Positions 1-5,611 of a stretch of DNA of 7,752 bases are shown piece after piece. A program made the translations under genes and the position numbers. How positions within the stretch are numbered: position 1 is the first letter of the stretch; every line of letters begins with the position of its first letter. The notes below the pieces were generated by a model that did no database searches, was not told the origin of the DNA, and saw only the letters and a program-made list of their open reading frames with translations. Source of the stretch: an uncultured Oscillospiraceae bacterium (GTDB lineage Bacteria; Bacillota; Clostridia; Oscillospirales; Acutalibacteraceae); the NCBI GenBank assembly GCA_902489335.1, contig CABTZO010000045.1:1-7752 (forward strand), in the 5' to 3' direction.

Positions 1-1128
1 GTTTGCGGAAGAGTTTGTCCTCAGGAAACACAGTGCGAAGGAAAATGTGTTCGCGGAATCAAGGGTGAACCTGTTGGTATCGGAAGACTTGAAAGATTTG
101 TTGCCGATTTCCACATGGAAAATTCAAAAGAAAAGGCTACACCCGTTGAATCCAACAATCACAAAGTTGCAATCGTAGGCTCAGGTCCTGCCGGACTTTC
201 ATGTGCCGGAGATCTCGCAGCTTTGGGATATAAAGTTACTGTATTTGAAGCTTTTCACAATACAGGCGGAGTTTTATTATACGGTATTCCTGAATTCAGA
301 CTTCCAAAAGCAATCGTTGCCAAAGAAGTACAAAACCTTAAGGATAAGGGTGTTGAATTCAAAACAAATATGGTTATCGGCAGAGTTCTTTCAATTGATG
401 AACTCTTTGAAGACGGATATGAGGCCGTATTCATCGGTTCCGGTGCAGGACTTCCGATGTTTATGAATATCCCGGGCGAATCACTTAACGGAGTTTATTC
501 TGCAAACGAATATTTGACAAGAATCAACTTCATGAAAGCTTATAAATCCGGATATGATACTCCTATCACTCACGACAAGGGTGTTGCAATTATAGGCGGC
601 GGTAACGTTGCTATGGACGCAGCACGTTGTGCAAAGAGAATGGGCGCCGAAAAGGTTTACATTCTCTACAGAAGAAGTGATGAAGAGATGCCTGCTAGAC
701 GTGAAGAGATTGAACACGCAAAAGAAGAGGGAATCGAATTTCAACTTCTTTGTTCTCCTGTTGCTGTTTTAGGAGACGACGAGGGCTGGGTAAAAGGCGT
801 TAAGGTTATGAGTATGGAACTCGGTGAACCTGATGATTCAGGCAGAAGAAGACCTGTGCCGATTGCATGTTCCGAACATGACATTGATGTTGATTGTGTT
901 ATCATGGCACTTGGAACAAATCCAAACCCGCTAATCAAGAGCACAACACCCGGACTTGATACAAACAAATGGGGTTGTATCATCGCTGATGAAAAAACTG
1001 GTCAAACAAGCCGTGAAGGTGTATTTGCCGGCGGAGACGCAGTAACCGGTGCAGCTACCGTTATTCTTGCAATGGGTGCAGGAAAAGACGCAGCCGCAGC
1101 AATTGATAAATACATCAAAGAAAAATAA
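1..1128 (+). CDS. gltA: Glutamate synthase small subunit / NfnB-like NADPH oxidoreductase, 3' part (5' end outside window)
   Basis: Flavoprotein of the GltD/GltA family, which moves electrons between NADPH, FAD and Fe-S clusters for glutamate synthesis or, in NfnB, for ferredoxin-NADP transhydrogenation. The frame is open from base 1, so the ATG at 115 is internal; 375 residues are visible and about 90 N-terminal ones are missing against a usual length near 460. In window numbering, Cys2, Cys6, Cys12 and Cys16 form the Fe-S motif (CGRVCPQ...CEGKC). An FAD-binding GSGPAGL lies at 60-66, a second dinucleotide fold GGGNVAMD at 199-206, the NADPH-side YRRSDEEMPAR at about 223-233, and the C-terminal FAD motif GVFAGGDAVTGAAT at about 340-353. 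Many Clostridia carry this protein beside a ferredoxin-NADP reductase alpha-like gene, which would lie upstream of the window; that neighbour would decide between GltA and NfnB. Family assignment is firm, the exact role is not. Confidence 0.93.
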   Translation, partial: VCGRVCPQETQCEGKCVRGIKGEPVGIGRLERFVADFHMENSKEKATPVESNNHKVAIVGSGPAGLSCAGDLAALGYKVTVFEAFHNTGGVLLYGIPEFRLPKAIVAKEVQNLKDKGVEFKTNMVIGRVLSIDELFEDGYEAVFIGSGAGLPMFMNIPGESLNGVYSANEYLTRINFMKAYKSGYDTPITHDKGVAIIGGGNVAMDAARCAKRMGAEKVYILYRRSDEEMPARREEIEHAKEEGIEFQLLCSPVAVLGDDEGWVKGVKVMSMELGEPDDSGRRRPVPIACSEHDIDVDCVIMALGTNPNPLIKSTTPGLDTNKWGCIIADEKTGQTSREGVFAGGDAVTGAATVILAMGAGKDAAAAIDKYIKEK

Positions 1129-1136
1129 ATAATAAG

Positions 1137-1162
1137 AAAGGGCGATGTATCGCCCTTTTTTT
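1137..1162 (+). terminator. Intrinsic terminator after the gltA-like gene
   Basis: The hairpin AAAGGGCGAT / ATCGCCCTTT (1137-1146 with 1149-1158) is a perfect inverted repeat; in practice the loop opens to about four bases around GT. It runs directly into T residues (1156-1162), nine bases after the TAA stop at 1126-1128. Its GGGCGAT...ATCGCCC core recurs in the terminator at 6996-7022. Confidence 0.9.
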
Positions 1163-1178
1163 ATTCAATCAAGCGTAG

Positions 1179-1212
1179 CGGGTGATTATCGGTCGCCCGT
1201 TACTTGTTTTTT
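1179..1212 (+). terminator. Possible second, weaker terminator hairpin
   Basis: Bases 1179-1185 (CGGGTGA) pair with 1193-1199 (TCGCCCG) with one T-G wobble around a seven-base loop. A run of six T lies at 1207-1212, seven bases after the stem, which is further away than in a classic terminator. It may be a backup terminator, or a diverged copy of the hairpin seen at 6996-7016: the cores GGGTGATTATCGGTCGCCC and GGGCGATTATCAATCGCCC match at 16 of 19 positions. Confidence 0.4.
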
Positions 1213-1217
1213 ATATG

Positions 1218-1242
1218 AACCGAGGGCTTATAACCCTCGGTT
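1218..1242. repeat. Perfect 9-bp inverted repeat of unknown role in the gltA-HAD spacer
   Basis: AACCGAGGG at 1218-1226 is perfectly complementary to CCCTCGGTT at 1234-1242 around the loop CTTATAA. There is no proper T-run on either strand: the plus side reads TTTCGTGATA and the minus side continues with CATATAAAAAAC. It is therefore not a typical intrinsic terminator. It could be a degraded terminator, a structured RNA 3' end or a protein-binding palindrome upstream of the next promoter. Confidence 0.6.
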
Positions 1243-1267
1243 TCGTGATATAAAATTTATCTTATTA

Positions 1268-1304
1268 TTGTGGTATTATATTTATCTTATGGTATAATAA
1301 TTCC
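1268..1304 (+). promoter_or_regulatory. Extended -10 promoter of the HAD gene (leaderless)
   Basis: A consensus TATAAT lies at 1293-1298 preceded by the extended element TG at 1290-1291 (TGGTATAAT). The -35 is weak: TTGTGG at 1268-1273 with a 19-base spacer, as expected for an extended -10 promoter. Counting about seven bases from the last T of the -10 places +1 at about 1305, the A of the HAD ATG. No Shine-Dalgarno sequence lies before that ATG, which agrees with a leaderless transcript. Confidence 0.75.
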
Positions 1305-2108
1305 ATGAAATATAAGATACTCTTTGTTGATTATGACTATACGATTACAAATTCAAAAGACAAGGTTACAAAAAGAACACGAAAGGCAATTGAAGATTAT
1401 GTTTCCGCCGGAGGTCATTTTGTAATCACAACTTCAAGACCTTATTGGATGATTGAAGATCATGCGAAAAGTCTTGGACTTATGGGTGATTTAATCTGTT
1501 CTCAAGGCGCAAGTATCATAAACGTGCAAACGGGCAAATATCTGTATAAATCGGTTATAAACTCTGATGACTTAGATGAAATTGTCGACTATACAATGAA
1601 TAAGTCATATTATTCTATCGTAGCTTCTAATGAAGAGCTTGTAACGGACAGAACGACTCCGTTGTTTTTGCATATTGCAAAAAAAATAGGTTTTGTTTTT
1701 AGAAACAAGAATAAAGCGACATATAGAGAAGAAATTCATTCAATCGAGCCTTTTCAAGTTTTATGCAGAACGAATTCTCATCTCGGAAACCTTATGTTTG
1801 CAAAGAAAATAAAATCACATTTTAAAGACAAGTATGGTGTTCATATTTGTTCCAATCATTTAACTGCAATAACCAATAAAGACGCATCAAAAGGTAAGGC
1901 CTTAAAAATCTATTCGAAAATGCTGGGAGTTCCGCTTTCAGAAACGGCAGCTTTTGGCGATTCCATCGGTGATGTTTCTATGTATGAATATGCGGGACTT
2001 TCTGTTGCTATGGGAAATGCGCATAAAAAACTGAAAGAAAAGGCCGATTTGGTTATTGGTCACACAGACAAAGAAGGTTTGGCTAAATTTATTGAAAGTT
2101 TAATATAA
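1305..2108 (+). CDS. Cof-type HAD-IIB family phosphatase
   Basis: Cytoplasmic haloacid-dehalogenase-superfamily hydrolase of 267 residues, the normal size for the Cof/YidA group, which dephosphorylates sugar phosphates and cofactor phosphates; the substrate cannot be read from sequence. Motif I is D9-Y-D11-Y-T near the N-terminus, where D9 is the predicted nucleophile and D11 the acid/base. Motif II is T43-S-R-P, motif III is K196 in ASKGKAL, and motif IV is G218-D-S-I-G-D223, where the family usually has GDxxND, so the Asn is Gly here. The variable C2 cap lies between motifs II and III. The ATG at 1305 is the only start that keeps motif I, yet it has no ribosome binding site and sits at the predicted +1. 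The stop is 20 bases before the lipase ATG with no terminator between, so the two are probably co-transcribed. Confidence 0.9.
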   Translation: MKYKILFVDYDYTITNSKDKVTKRTRKAIEDYVSAGGHFVITTSRPYWMIEDHAKSLGLMGDLICSQGASIINVQTGKYLYKSVINSDDLDEIVDYTMNKSYYSIVASNEELVTDRTTPLFLHIAKKIGFVFRNKNKATYREEIHSIEPFQVLCRTNSHLGNLMFAKKIKSHFKDKYGVHICSNHLTAITNKDASKGKALKIYSKMLGVPLSETAAFGDSIGDVSMYEYAGLSVAMGNAHKKLKEKADLVIGHTDKEGLAKFIESLI

Positions 2109-2114
2109 AATGAA

Positions 2115-2120
2115 AGAAGG
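2115..2120 (+). promoter_or_regulatory. Ribosome binding site that fixes the lipase start
   Basis: AGAAGG ends eight bases before the ATG at 2129. An in-frame TTG at 2123 would leave only two bases of spacing, so ATG 2129 is the start chosen. Confidence 0.8.
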
Positions 2121-2128
2121 AATTGATT

Positions 2129-3337
2129 ATGTCTACACTACATTCTTATCCCAATATCTTTGTTCACGGAATGCTCGGTTGGGCAGGAGATGACGGGCTA
2201 AACAAAATGGCTCCTTATTGGGGTATGCTTTGCGGTAATTTAACCGAAAAGCTTTCTGCTGAAGGCAGAGAAAGCTACAATGTAAAGGTTGGTCCTTTGT
2301 CCAGTGCTTGGGACAGAGCCTGTGATCTTTATGCGTTACTTACCGGAACAAAAACAGACTATGGAAAGGCACACAGTGAAAAGTTCGGTCATAACCGTTT
2401 CGGCAGAACTTATGACAAGCCTTTAATCGAAGGTTGGGGACAACCTTATCCAAACTCCGATGGAATTAAGAAAATAAATTTAATAGGTCCCTCTTTCGGC
2501 GGAGCCACAATTCGTATGCTTGTAGAACTTCTGACAAACGGAAGCAAAGAAGAAATGGAAGCTACAGACAAAGAGGATATAAGTCCATTATTTACCGGAG
2601 GCAAAGGTGAATGGGTTCATGCACTTGTTGCTGTTTCAGCTCCTCATGAGGGAACAACTCTTTTCTATGCTGTTCCTCCTCTTTATAAATTCGCTTCCCT
2701 TGGAACTTTTTTAATGGCAAATGTTTTGGGTAACACGAAATTGAATGAGGGCTATGACTGGTTGTTAGATCAGTGGGGACTGAGTTCTGTTCCCAGAAAA
2801 GAACTACCCGATAAAACCAAAATGTTTAACTTAAAACAGATTCAAAAAGCTTTGGAATCAAAGGATAATCTTTGGTATGATCTGACGCTCGAAGGCGCCA
2901 AAAAGGTAAATGAAATTATTAATTGTAATAAAGATACATATTATTTTTCATTGGCCGGTTCAATGACAGATGAAGATATGCTTACAGGACATCAACATCA
3001 TTCAAGACACATGTTTCCGCTTTTATGGCCTCTCGCCCATGAAATGGGAAAATATGACCACAACGATGTAAATGATATTCCTGTTGATAAAAGATGGTGT
3101 GAAAATGACGGCTGTCTTCCCACAATTTCAGGCCTTCATCCTTTTGACGAACCATTTACCGATTACGAAGAAGCAAAGGCAAAAGACGATATCAAAAAAG
3201 GTATTTGGCACGTTATGCCCGTTCAACACGCCGATCATGGAAAGATAATCGGAGGTTCATTTGATTTTGTCGGAAAATCACATGAGTTTACAGATTTTTA
3301 TAAAAATTTGGTTGACATGCTCAATAACTTAAAATGA
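2129..3337 (+). CDS. Lipase of the staphylococcal/Geobacillus (family I.5-I.6) alpha/beta-hydrolase type, no signal peptide
   Basis: Predicted triacylglycerol or ester hydrolase of 402 residues. The oxyanion-hole stretch VHGMLGW is near residue 12. The nucleophile is S122 in GPSFG, where relatives usually have GHSxG. The other triad residues align as D327 in CENDGCLPTIS and H370 in HADHGKIIG, 43 residues apart, close to the 41 of Geobacillus L1 lipase (D317, H358). The structural zinc site of that family is also preserved: D62 (AWDRACD), H82 and H88 (DYGKAHSEKFGH), and D251 (WYDLTLEGA). A lid-like hydrophobic region covers about 175-215. The known relatives are secreted, but this protein starts almost directly at the mature domain with no hydrophobic signal, so it looks cytoplasmic or exported by another route. 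It follows the HAD gene by 20 bases and ends before a strong terminator. Family call is firm; the natural substrate is unknown. Confidence 0.9.
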   Translation: MSTLHSYPNIFVHGMLGWAGDDGLNKMAPYWGMLCGNLTEKLSAEGRESYNVKVGPLSSAWDRACDLYALLTGTKTDYGKAHSEKFGHNRFGRTYDKPLIEGWGQPYPNSDGIKKINLIGPSFGGATIRMLVELLTNGSKEEMEATDKEDISPLFTGGKGEWVHALVAVSAPHEGTTLFYAVPPLYKFASLGTFLMANVLGNTKLNEGYDWLLDQWGLSSVPRKELPDKTKMFNLKQIQKALESKDNLWYDLTLEGAKKVNEIINCNKDTYYFSLAGSMTDEDMLTGHQHHSRHMFPLLWPLAHEMGKYDHNDVNDIPVDKRWCENDGCLPTISGLHPFDEPFTDYEEAKAKDDIKKGIWHVMPVQHADHGKIIGGSFDFVGKSHEFTDFYKNLVDMLNNLK

Positions 3338-3357
3338 TAAAAAATTAAGTTTAAATC

Positions 3358-3390
3358 TCCGTCGATATTTTAAATATCGGCGGATTTTTT
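3358..3390 (+). terminator. Intrinsic terminator after the lipase gene
   Basis: The 12-bp stem 3358-3369 (TCCGTCGATATT) pairs with 3373-3384 (AATATCGGCGGA) with a single T-G wobble, around the tight loop TTA, followed by six T at 3385-3390. It ends the HAD-lipase unit 20 bases after the stop. Its T-tail abuts the -35 box of the zinc operon, which starts two bases further on. Confidence 0.92.
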
Positions 3391-3391
3391 C

Positions 3392-3420
3392 TTGACAATT
3401 TAATATATGGCAGATAAAAT
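3392..3420 (+). promoter_or_regulatory. Consensus sigma-A promoter of the zinc-uptake operon
   Basis: A perfect -35 TTGACA (3392-3397), an exact 17-base spacer and a -10 TAAAAT (3415-3420) predict a start near 3427, giving a leader of about 36 bases before the ATG at 3463. A palindromic operator follows immediately downstream. Confidence 0.88.
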
Positions 3421-3429
3421 ATATTGACT

Positions 3430-3448
3430 TTTGAAAATGGTTTTCAAA
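3430..3448 (+). promoter_or_regulatory. Predicted Fur-family operator (autoregulation site)
   Basis: TTTGAAAA and TTTTCAAA form a perfect 8-bp inverted repeat with the centre TGG. Read as a 15-base 7-1-7 box (3432-3446, TGAAAATGGTTTTCA) it matches the Fur-family consensus TGATAATNATTATCA at 11 of 14 fixed positions; it fits the Bacillus Zur box (TCGTAATNATTACGA) less well, at 7 of 14. It covers about +4 to +22 of the predicted transcript, so a bound repressor would block RNA polymerase leaving the promoter. The regulator encoded just downstream is the natural candidate to bind it, though a separate Fur protein is possible. Confidence 0.72.
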
Positions 3449-3450
3449 TT

Positions 3451-3457
3451 GAAGGTG
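3451..3457 (+). promoter_or_regulatory. Ribosome binding site that fixes the regulator start
   Basis: GAAGGTG lies five bases before the ATG at 3463. An in-frame TTG at 3424 has no ribosome binding site and falls upstream of the predicted +1, so it is rejected as a start. Confidence 0.75.
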
Positions 3458-3462
3458 AAAAT

Positions 3463-3906
3463 ATGAGCACAAAAAATGAATATAAAACCAAGCAAAGAGA
3501 AATAGTTCTAAAATATTTAAAGGAAAATCCGGGTGAACATTTGACGGTCAATGATATTTATGAACATTTGAGAAAACATGGAATTTCAATCGGACTTACA
3601 ACAGTTTATCGTCAACTTGAAAAACTTGTTTCACAGGGCGTTGTAAAAAAATATATTCTTGACCTCAACACTCCCGCTTGTTTTGAATATATTTCGTCTG
3701 ACTGCACAAAAAATCATGAGCCATGCTTTCATCTAAAATGTAAAATCTGCGACAAACTTATTCATCTGAAATGTGATGAATTGTCAGATATAGAAGATCA
3801 TTTGATGAAAGAACATAATTTTATGCTTGATTCTCAAAGGACGGTTTTATACGGAATTTGTGAGACTTGCAGAAAAAAGTTAGGAGATAAAAATGAAAAA
3901 AAATAA
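3463..3906 (+). CDS. zur: Fur-family metal-responsive repressor, Zur-like
   Basis: Cytoplasmic DNA-binding metal sensor of 147 residues, the usual Fur-family size. Residues 1-75 form the winged helix, with the recognition helix SIGLTTVYRQLEKL at 42-55. The dimerisation half carries the structural Cys4 zinc site, C93-x2-C96 and C133-x2-C136. The sensing motif, commonly HxHxxC, reads C88-F-H90-L-K-C93 here, with C81 and H85 just before it and H101, C104, H113 and H118 after. A thiol-rich site suits zinc better than iron. As first gene of an operon with a ZnuABC-type importer it most probably represses zinc uptake when zinc is plentiful, including its own expression through the palindrome at 3430-3448. 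Fur or a manganese sensor are alternatives; the Zur name rests mainly on context. Its end overlaps the next gene by 14 bases. Confidence 0.82.
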   Translation: MSTKNEYKTKQREIVLKYLKENPGEHLTVNDIYEHLRKHGISIGLTTVYRQLEKLVSQGVVKKYILDLNTPACFEYISSDCTKNHEPCFHLKCKICDKLIHLKCDELSDIEDHLMKEHNFMLDSQRTVLYGICETCRKKLGDKNEKK

Positions 3907-4897
3907 AATTATTTGTCTGTTGCTTTCTTTATTCTTAATGATAGGGATTTTAACTTCTTGCAATTCAAAGAAAAATAAAACAGATAATACGGATAAAAAG
4001 ATAAAGGTAATATCAACCATTTTTCCGACCTATGACGTTGCAAAAGAGATAGTCGGAGAAAAAGCAAATAATTTTGATATTGAGTTATTGTCAAGCAACG
4101 GTGTTGATTTACACAGCTATAAACCGTCAGCCGATGACATTGTAAGAATTGCAAAGAGCAATATATTTATCTATGTCGGCGGTGAGTCTGACAAATGGGC
4201 AGAGGACGTAATTAAACAGGCGAAGAAGATTAATCCAAATTTAATTTGCGTAAATCTTGTAAAAATACTTGGCGATAAGGCAAAAGAAGAAGAGATTAAA
4301 GAGGGAATGGAAAAAGACGATCATGACGACCATGACGATCATGATAAGGAAGATGAAAAAGAATTAGATGAGCATGTATGGCTCTCACTTGAAAATATGG
4401 GAACTTTTACCGAAGAAATCGGAAAAATTCTTGGCAAAGTTGACTCTAAAAACGCCGAATATTATAAAAAACAAGCTGATATATATGAAGATAAATTAGA
4501 CAAATTGGACGACAAATATGAGGACACGGTAAATAAATCAAATAAGAAAACTTTAATTTTTGCCGACAGATTTCCATTTAGATATTTGATTGATGACTAT
4601 AAACTTAATTATTATGCGGCCTTTGTGGGTTGCAGCACAGAAAGTAATGCAAGTTTTGAAACGGTAAAGTTCCTTGCAAATAAAGCAGATCAGAATAATT
4701 TAAACTATATTCTTGTTATTGAGGGCAATAACAAAAAAATAGCAAATTCTGTAATTCAAAATACTAAAAACAAAAATCAAAAGATTTTAACTATGGATTC
4801 CATGCAGTCAATAAATGAAAACGATATTAAATCCGGAAAAACTTATCTAAAAACCATGGAAAATAATCTTGAAATTTTAAAGAAGGCGCTTTCATAA
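3893..4897 (+). CDS. znuA: Zinc/manganese ABC transporter substrate-binding lipoprotein (ZnuA-like)
   Basis: Extracellular lipid-anchored receptor of 334 residues (cluster 9 metal-binding family). A lysine-rich start and hydrophobic segment lead to the lipobox LTSC with C23 as the lipidation site. The family ligand H74 lies in DLHSYKPS and H161 in DEHVWLS. Between them, at about 142-160, a loop rich in His and Asp (DDHDDHDDHD) resembles the zinc-collecting loop of ZnuA proteins. The third family His, normally in HxAFxY, is missing: the aligned stretch reads FADRFPFRY (223-231) with R226 in its place, while C247 (FVGCSTES) and D302 are possible substitutes. AGGAG at 3882-3886 sits six bases before the ATG, which lies inside the end of the regulator gene, suggesting translational coupling. 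Zinc is favoured over manganese because of the His loop. Confidence 0.9.
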   Translation: MKKNKIICLLLSLFLMIGILTSCNSKKNKTDNTDKKIKVISTIFPTYDVAKEIVGEKANNFDIELLSSNGVDLHSYKPSADDIVRIAKSNIFIYVGGESDKWAEDVIKQAKKINPNLICVNLVKILGDKAKEEEIKEGMEKDDHDDHDDHDKEDEKELDEHVWLSLENMGTFTEEIGKILGKVDSKNAEYYKKQADIYEDKLDKLDDKYEDTVNKSNKKTLIFADRFPFRYLIDDYKLNYYAAFVGCSTESNASFETVKFLANKADQNNLNYILVIEGNNKKIANSVIQNTKNKNQKILTMDSMQSINENDIKSGKTYLKTMENNLEILKKALS

Positions 4898-4900
4898 AAA

Positions 4901-5611
4901 ATGGCTTTAATAACAGTAAATAATTTAACCGTCGGATATGAAAATATGAAACTATTTGATAATTTAAGTTTCAAGGTTGAACAGGGAGATTATCTTTGCA
5001 TTGTCGGTGAAAACGGATCCGGCAAAACAACCCTGATGAAATCGATTTTGGGACTTCATCAGGGATATGACGGAGAAATAATCTTCGGTGACGGACTTAA
5101 AAGGGAAGAAATCGGATACTTGCCACAACAGACCCAGGTCCAAAAAGATTTTCCGGCTTCCGTCAGAGAAATAGTTTTATCGGGAAATATCGGCAAAAGA
5201 AGATTCAGCCCTTTTTATAAAAAAGAAGATAAACTCAGGGCTTCAAAGAATATGGAAATATTGGAGATTTCTCATCTTGCAAACAGGTGCTACAGAGAAC
5301 TTTCGGGCGGACAACAACAGAGAGTTTTGCTTGCAAGAGCACTTTGTGCAACAGAAAAAGTTCTTTTATTAGACGAACCCGTTTCCGGACTTGATCCGAA
5401 AGTTAGTAAAACCTTCTATGAGATAATCGAAAATTTAAACAATAGCGGAATAACAATTATTATGATTTCACACTCTATTCCTGATGTAATAAATTATGCA
5501 AATCAGGTTCTTTACATAGGAAATAAAACCTTTTTCGGAACAAAAAAAGAATATATAAACAGCAATTTCTATATGAATTTAAGCGGAGAGGAAAAGTCAA
5601 AAAGTGAATAA
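4901..5611 (+). CDS. znuC: Metal ABC transporter ATP-binding protein (ZnuC-like)
   Basis: Cytoplasmic ATPase of 236 residues that drives import through the permease encoded next. All nucleotide-binding motifs are intact: Walker A GENGSGKT at 36-43, the Q-loop at Q76/Q77 (YLPQQ), signature LSGGQQQR at 134-141, Walker B VLLLDEP at 154-160 with catalytic E159, D-loop SGLDP at 162-166 and switch H191. It starts three bases after the znuA stop. The nearest Shine-Dalgarno-like sequence, AAGAAGG at 4880-4886, is 14 bases from the ATG, longer than ideal, so translation may rely on ribosomes finishing znuA. The gene overlaps the permease by eight bases. The family is certain; zinc specificity comes from context. 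Confidence 0.93.
   Translation: MALITVNNLTVGYENMKLFDNLSFKVEQGDYLCIVGENGSGKTTLMKSILGLHQGYDGEIIFGDGLKREEIGYLPQQTQVQKDFPASVREIVLSGNIGKRRFSPFYKKEDKLRASKNMEILEISHLANRCYRELSGGQQQRVLLARALCATEKVLLLDEPVSGLDPKVSKTFYEIIENLNNSGITIIMISHSIPDVINYANQVLYIGNKTFFGTKKEYINSNFYMNLSGEEKSKSE
5585..5591 (+). promoter_or_regulatory. Ribosome binding site supporting a GTG start for the permease
   Basis: GGAGAGG ends 12 bases before the GTG at 5604 but 27 bases before the next in-frame ATG at 5619, so the GTG start, overlapping the ATPase gene, is preferred. Confidence 0.6.

Noticed and set aside
203..466. Open frame on the + strand inside the gltA-like gene
   Set aside because: Out-of-frame shadow of a clearly conserved flavoprotein; no ribosome site and no recognisable protein features.
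481..983. Two minus-strand open frames opposite the gltA-like gene
   Set aside because: Antisense shadows of conserved coding sequence, with low-information Ser/Cys-rich translations.
3424..3462. N-terminal extension of the regulator from a TTG at 3424
   Set aside because: It lies just upstream of the predicted +1, has no ribosome site and would translate the operator; ATG 3463 has a good site.
3909..4154. Minus-strand open frame opposite znuA
   Set aside because: Antisense shadow with no promoter, ribosome site or domain.
4318..4350. Short tandem repeat of GATCATGAC-like units in znuA
   Set aside because: Explained by the repeated Asp-Asp-His metal loop at protein level, not a mobile or CRISPR-type repeat.
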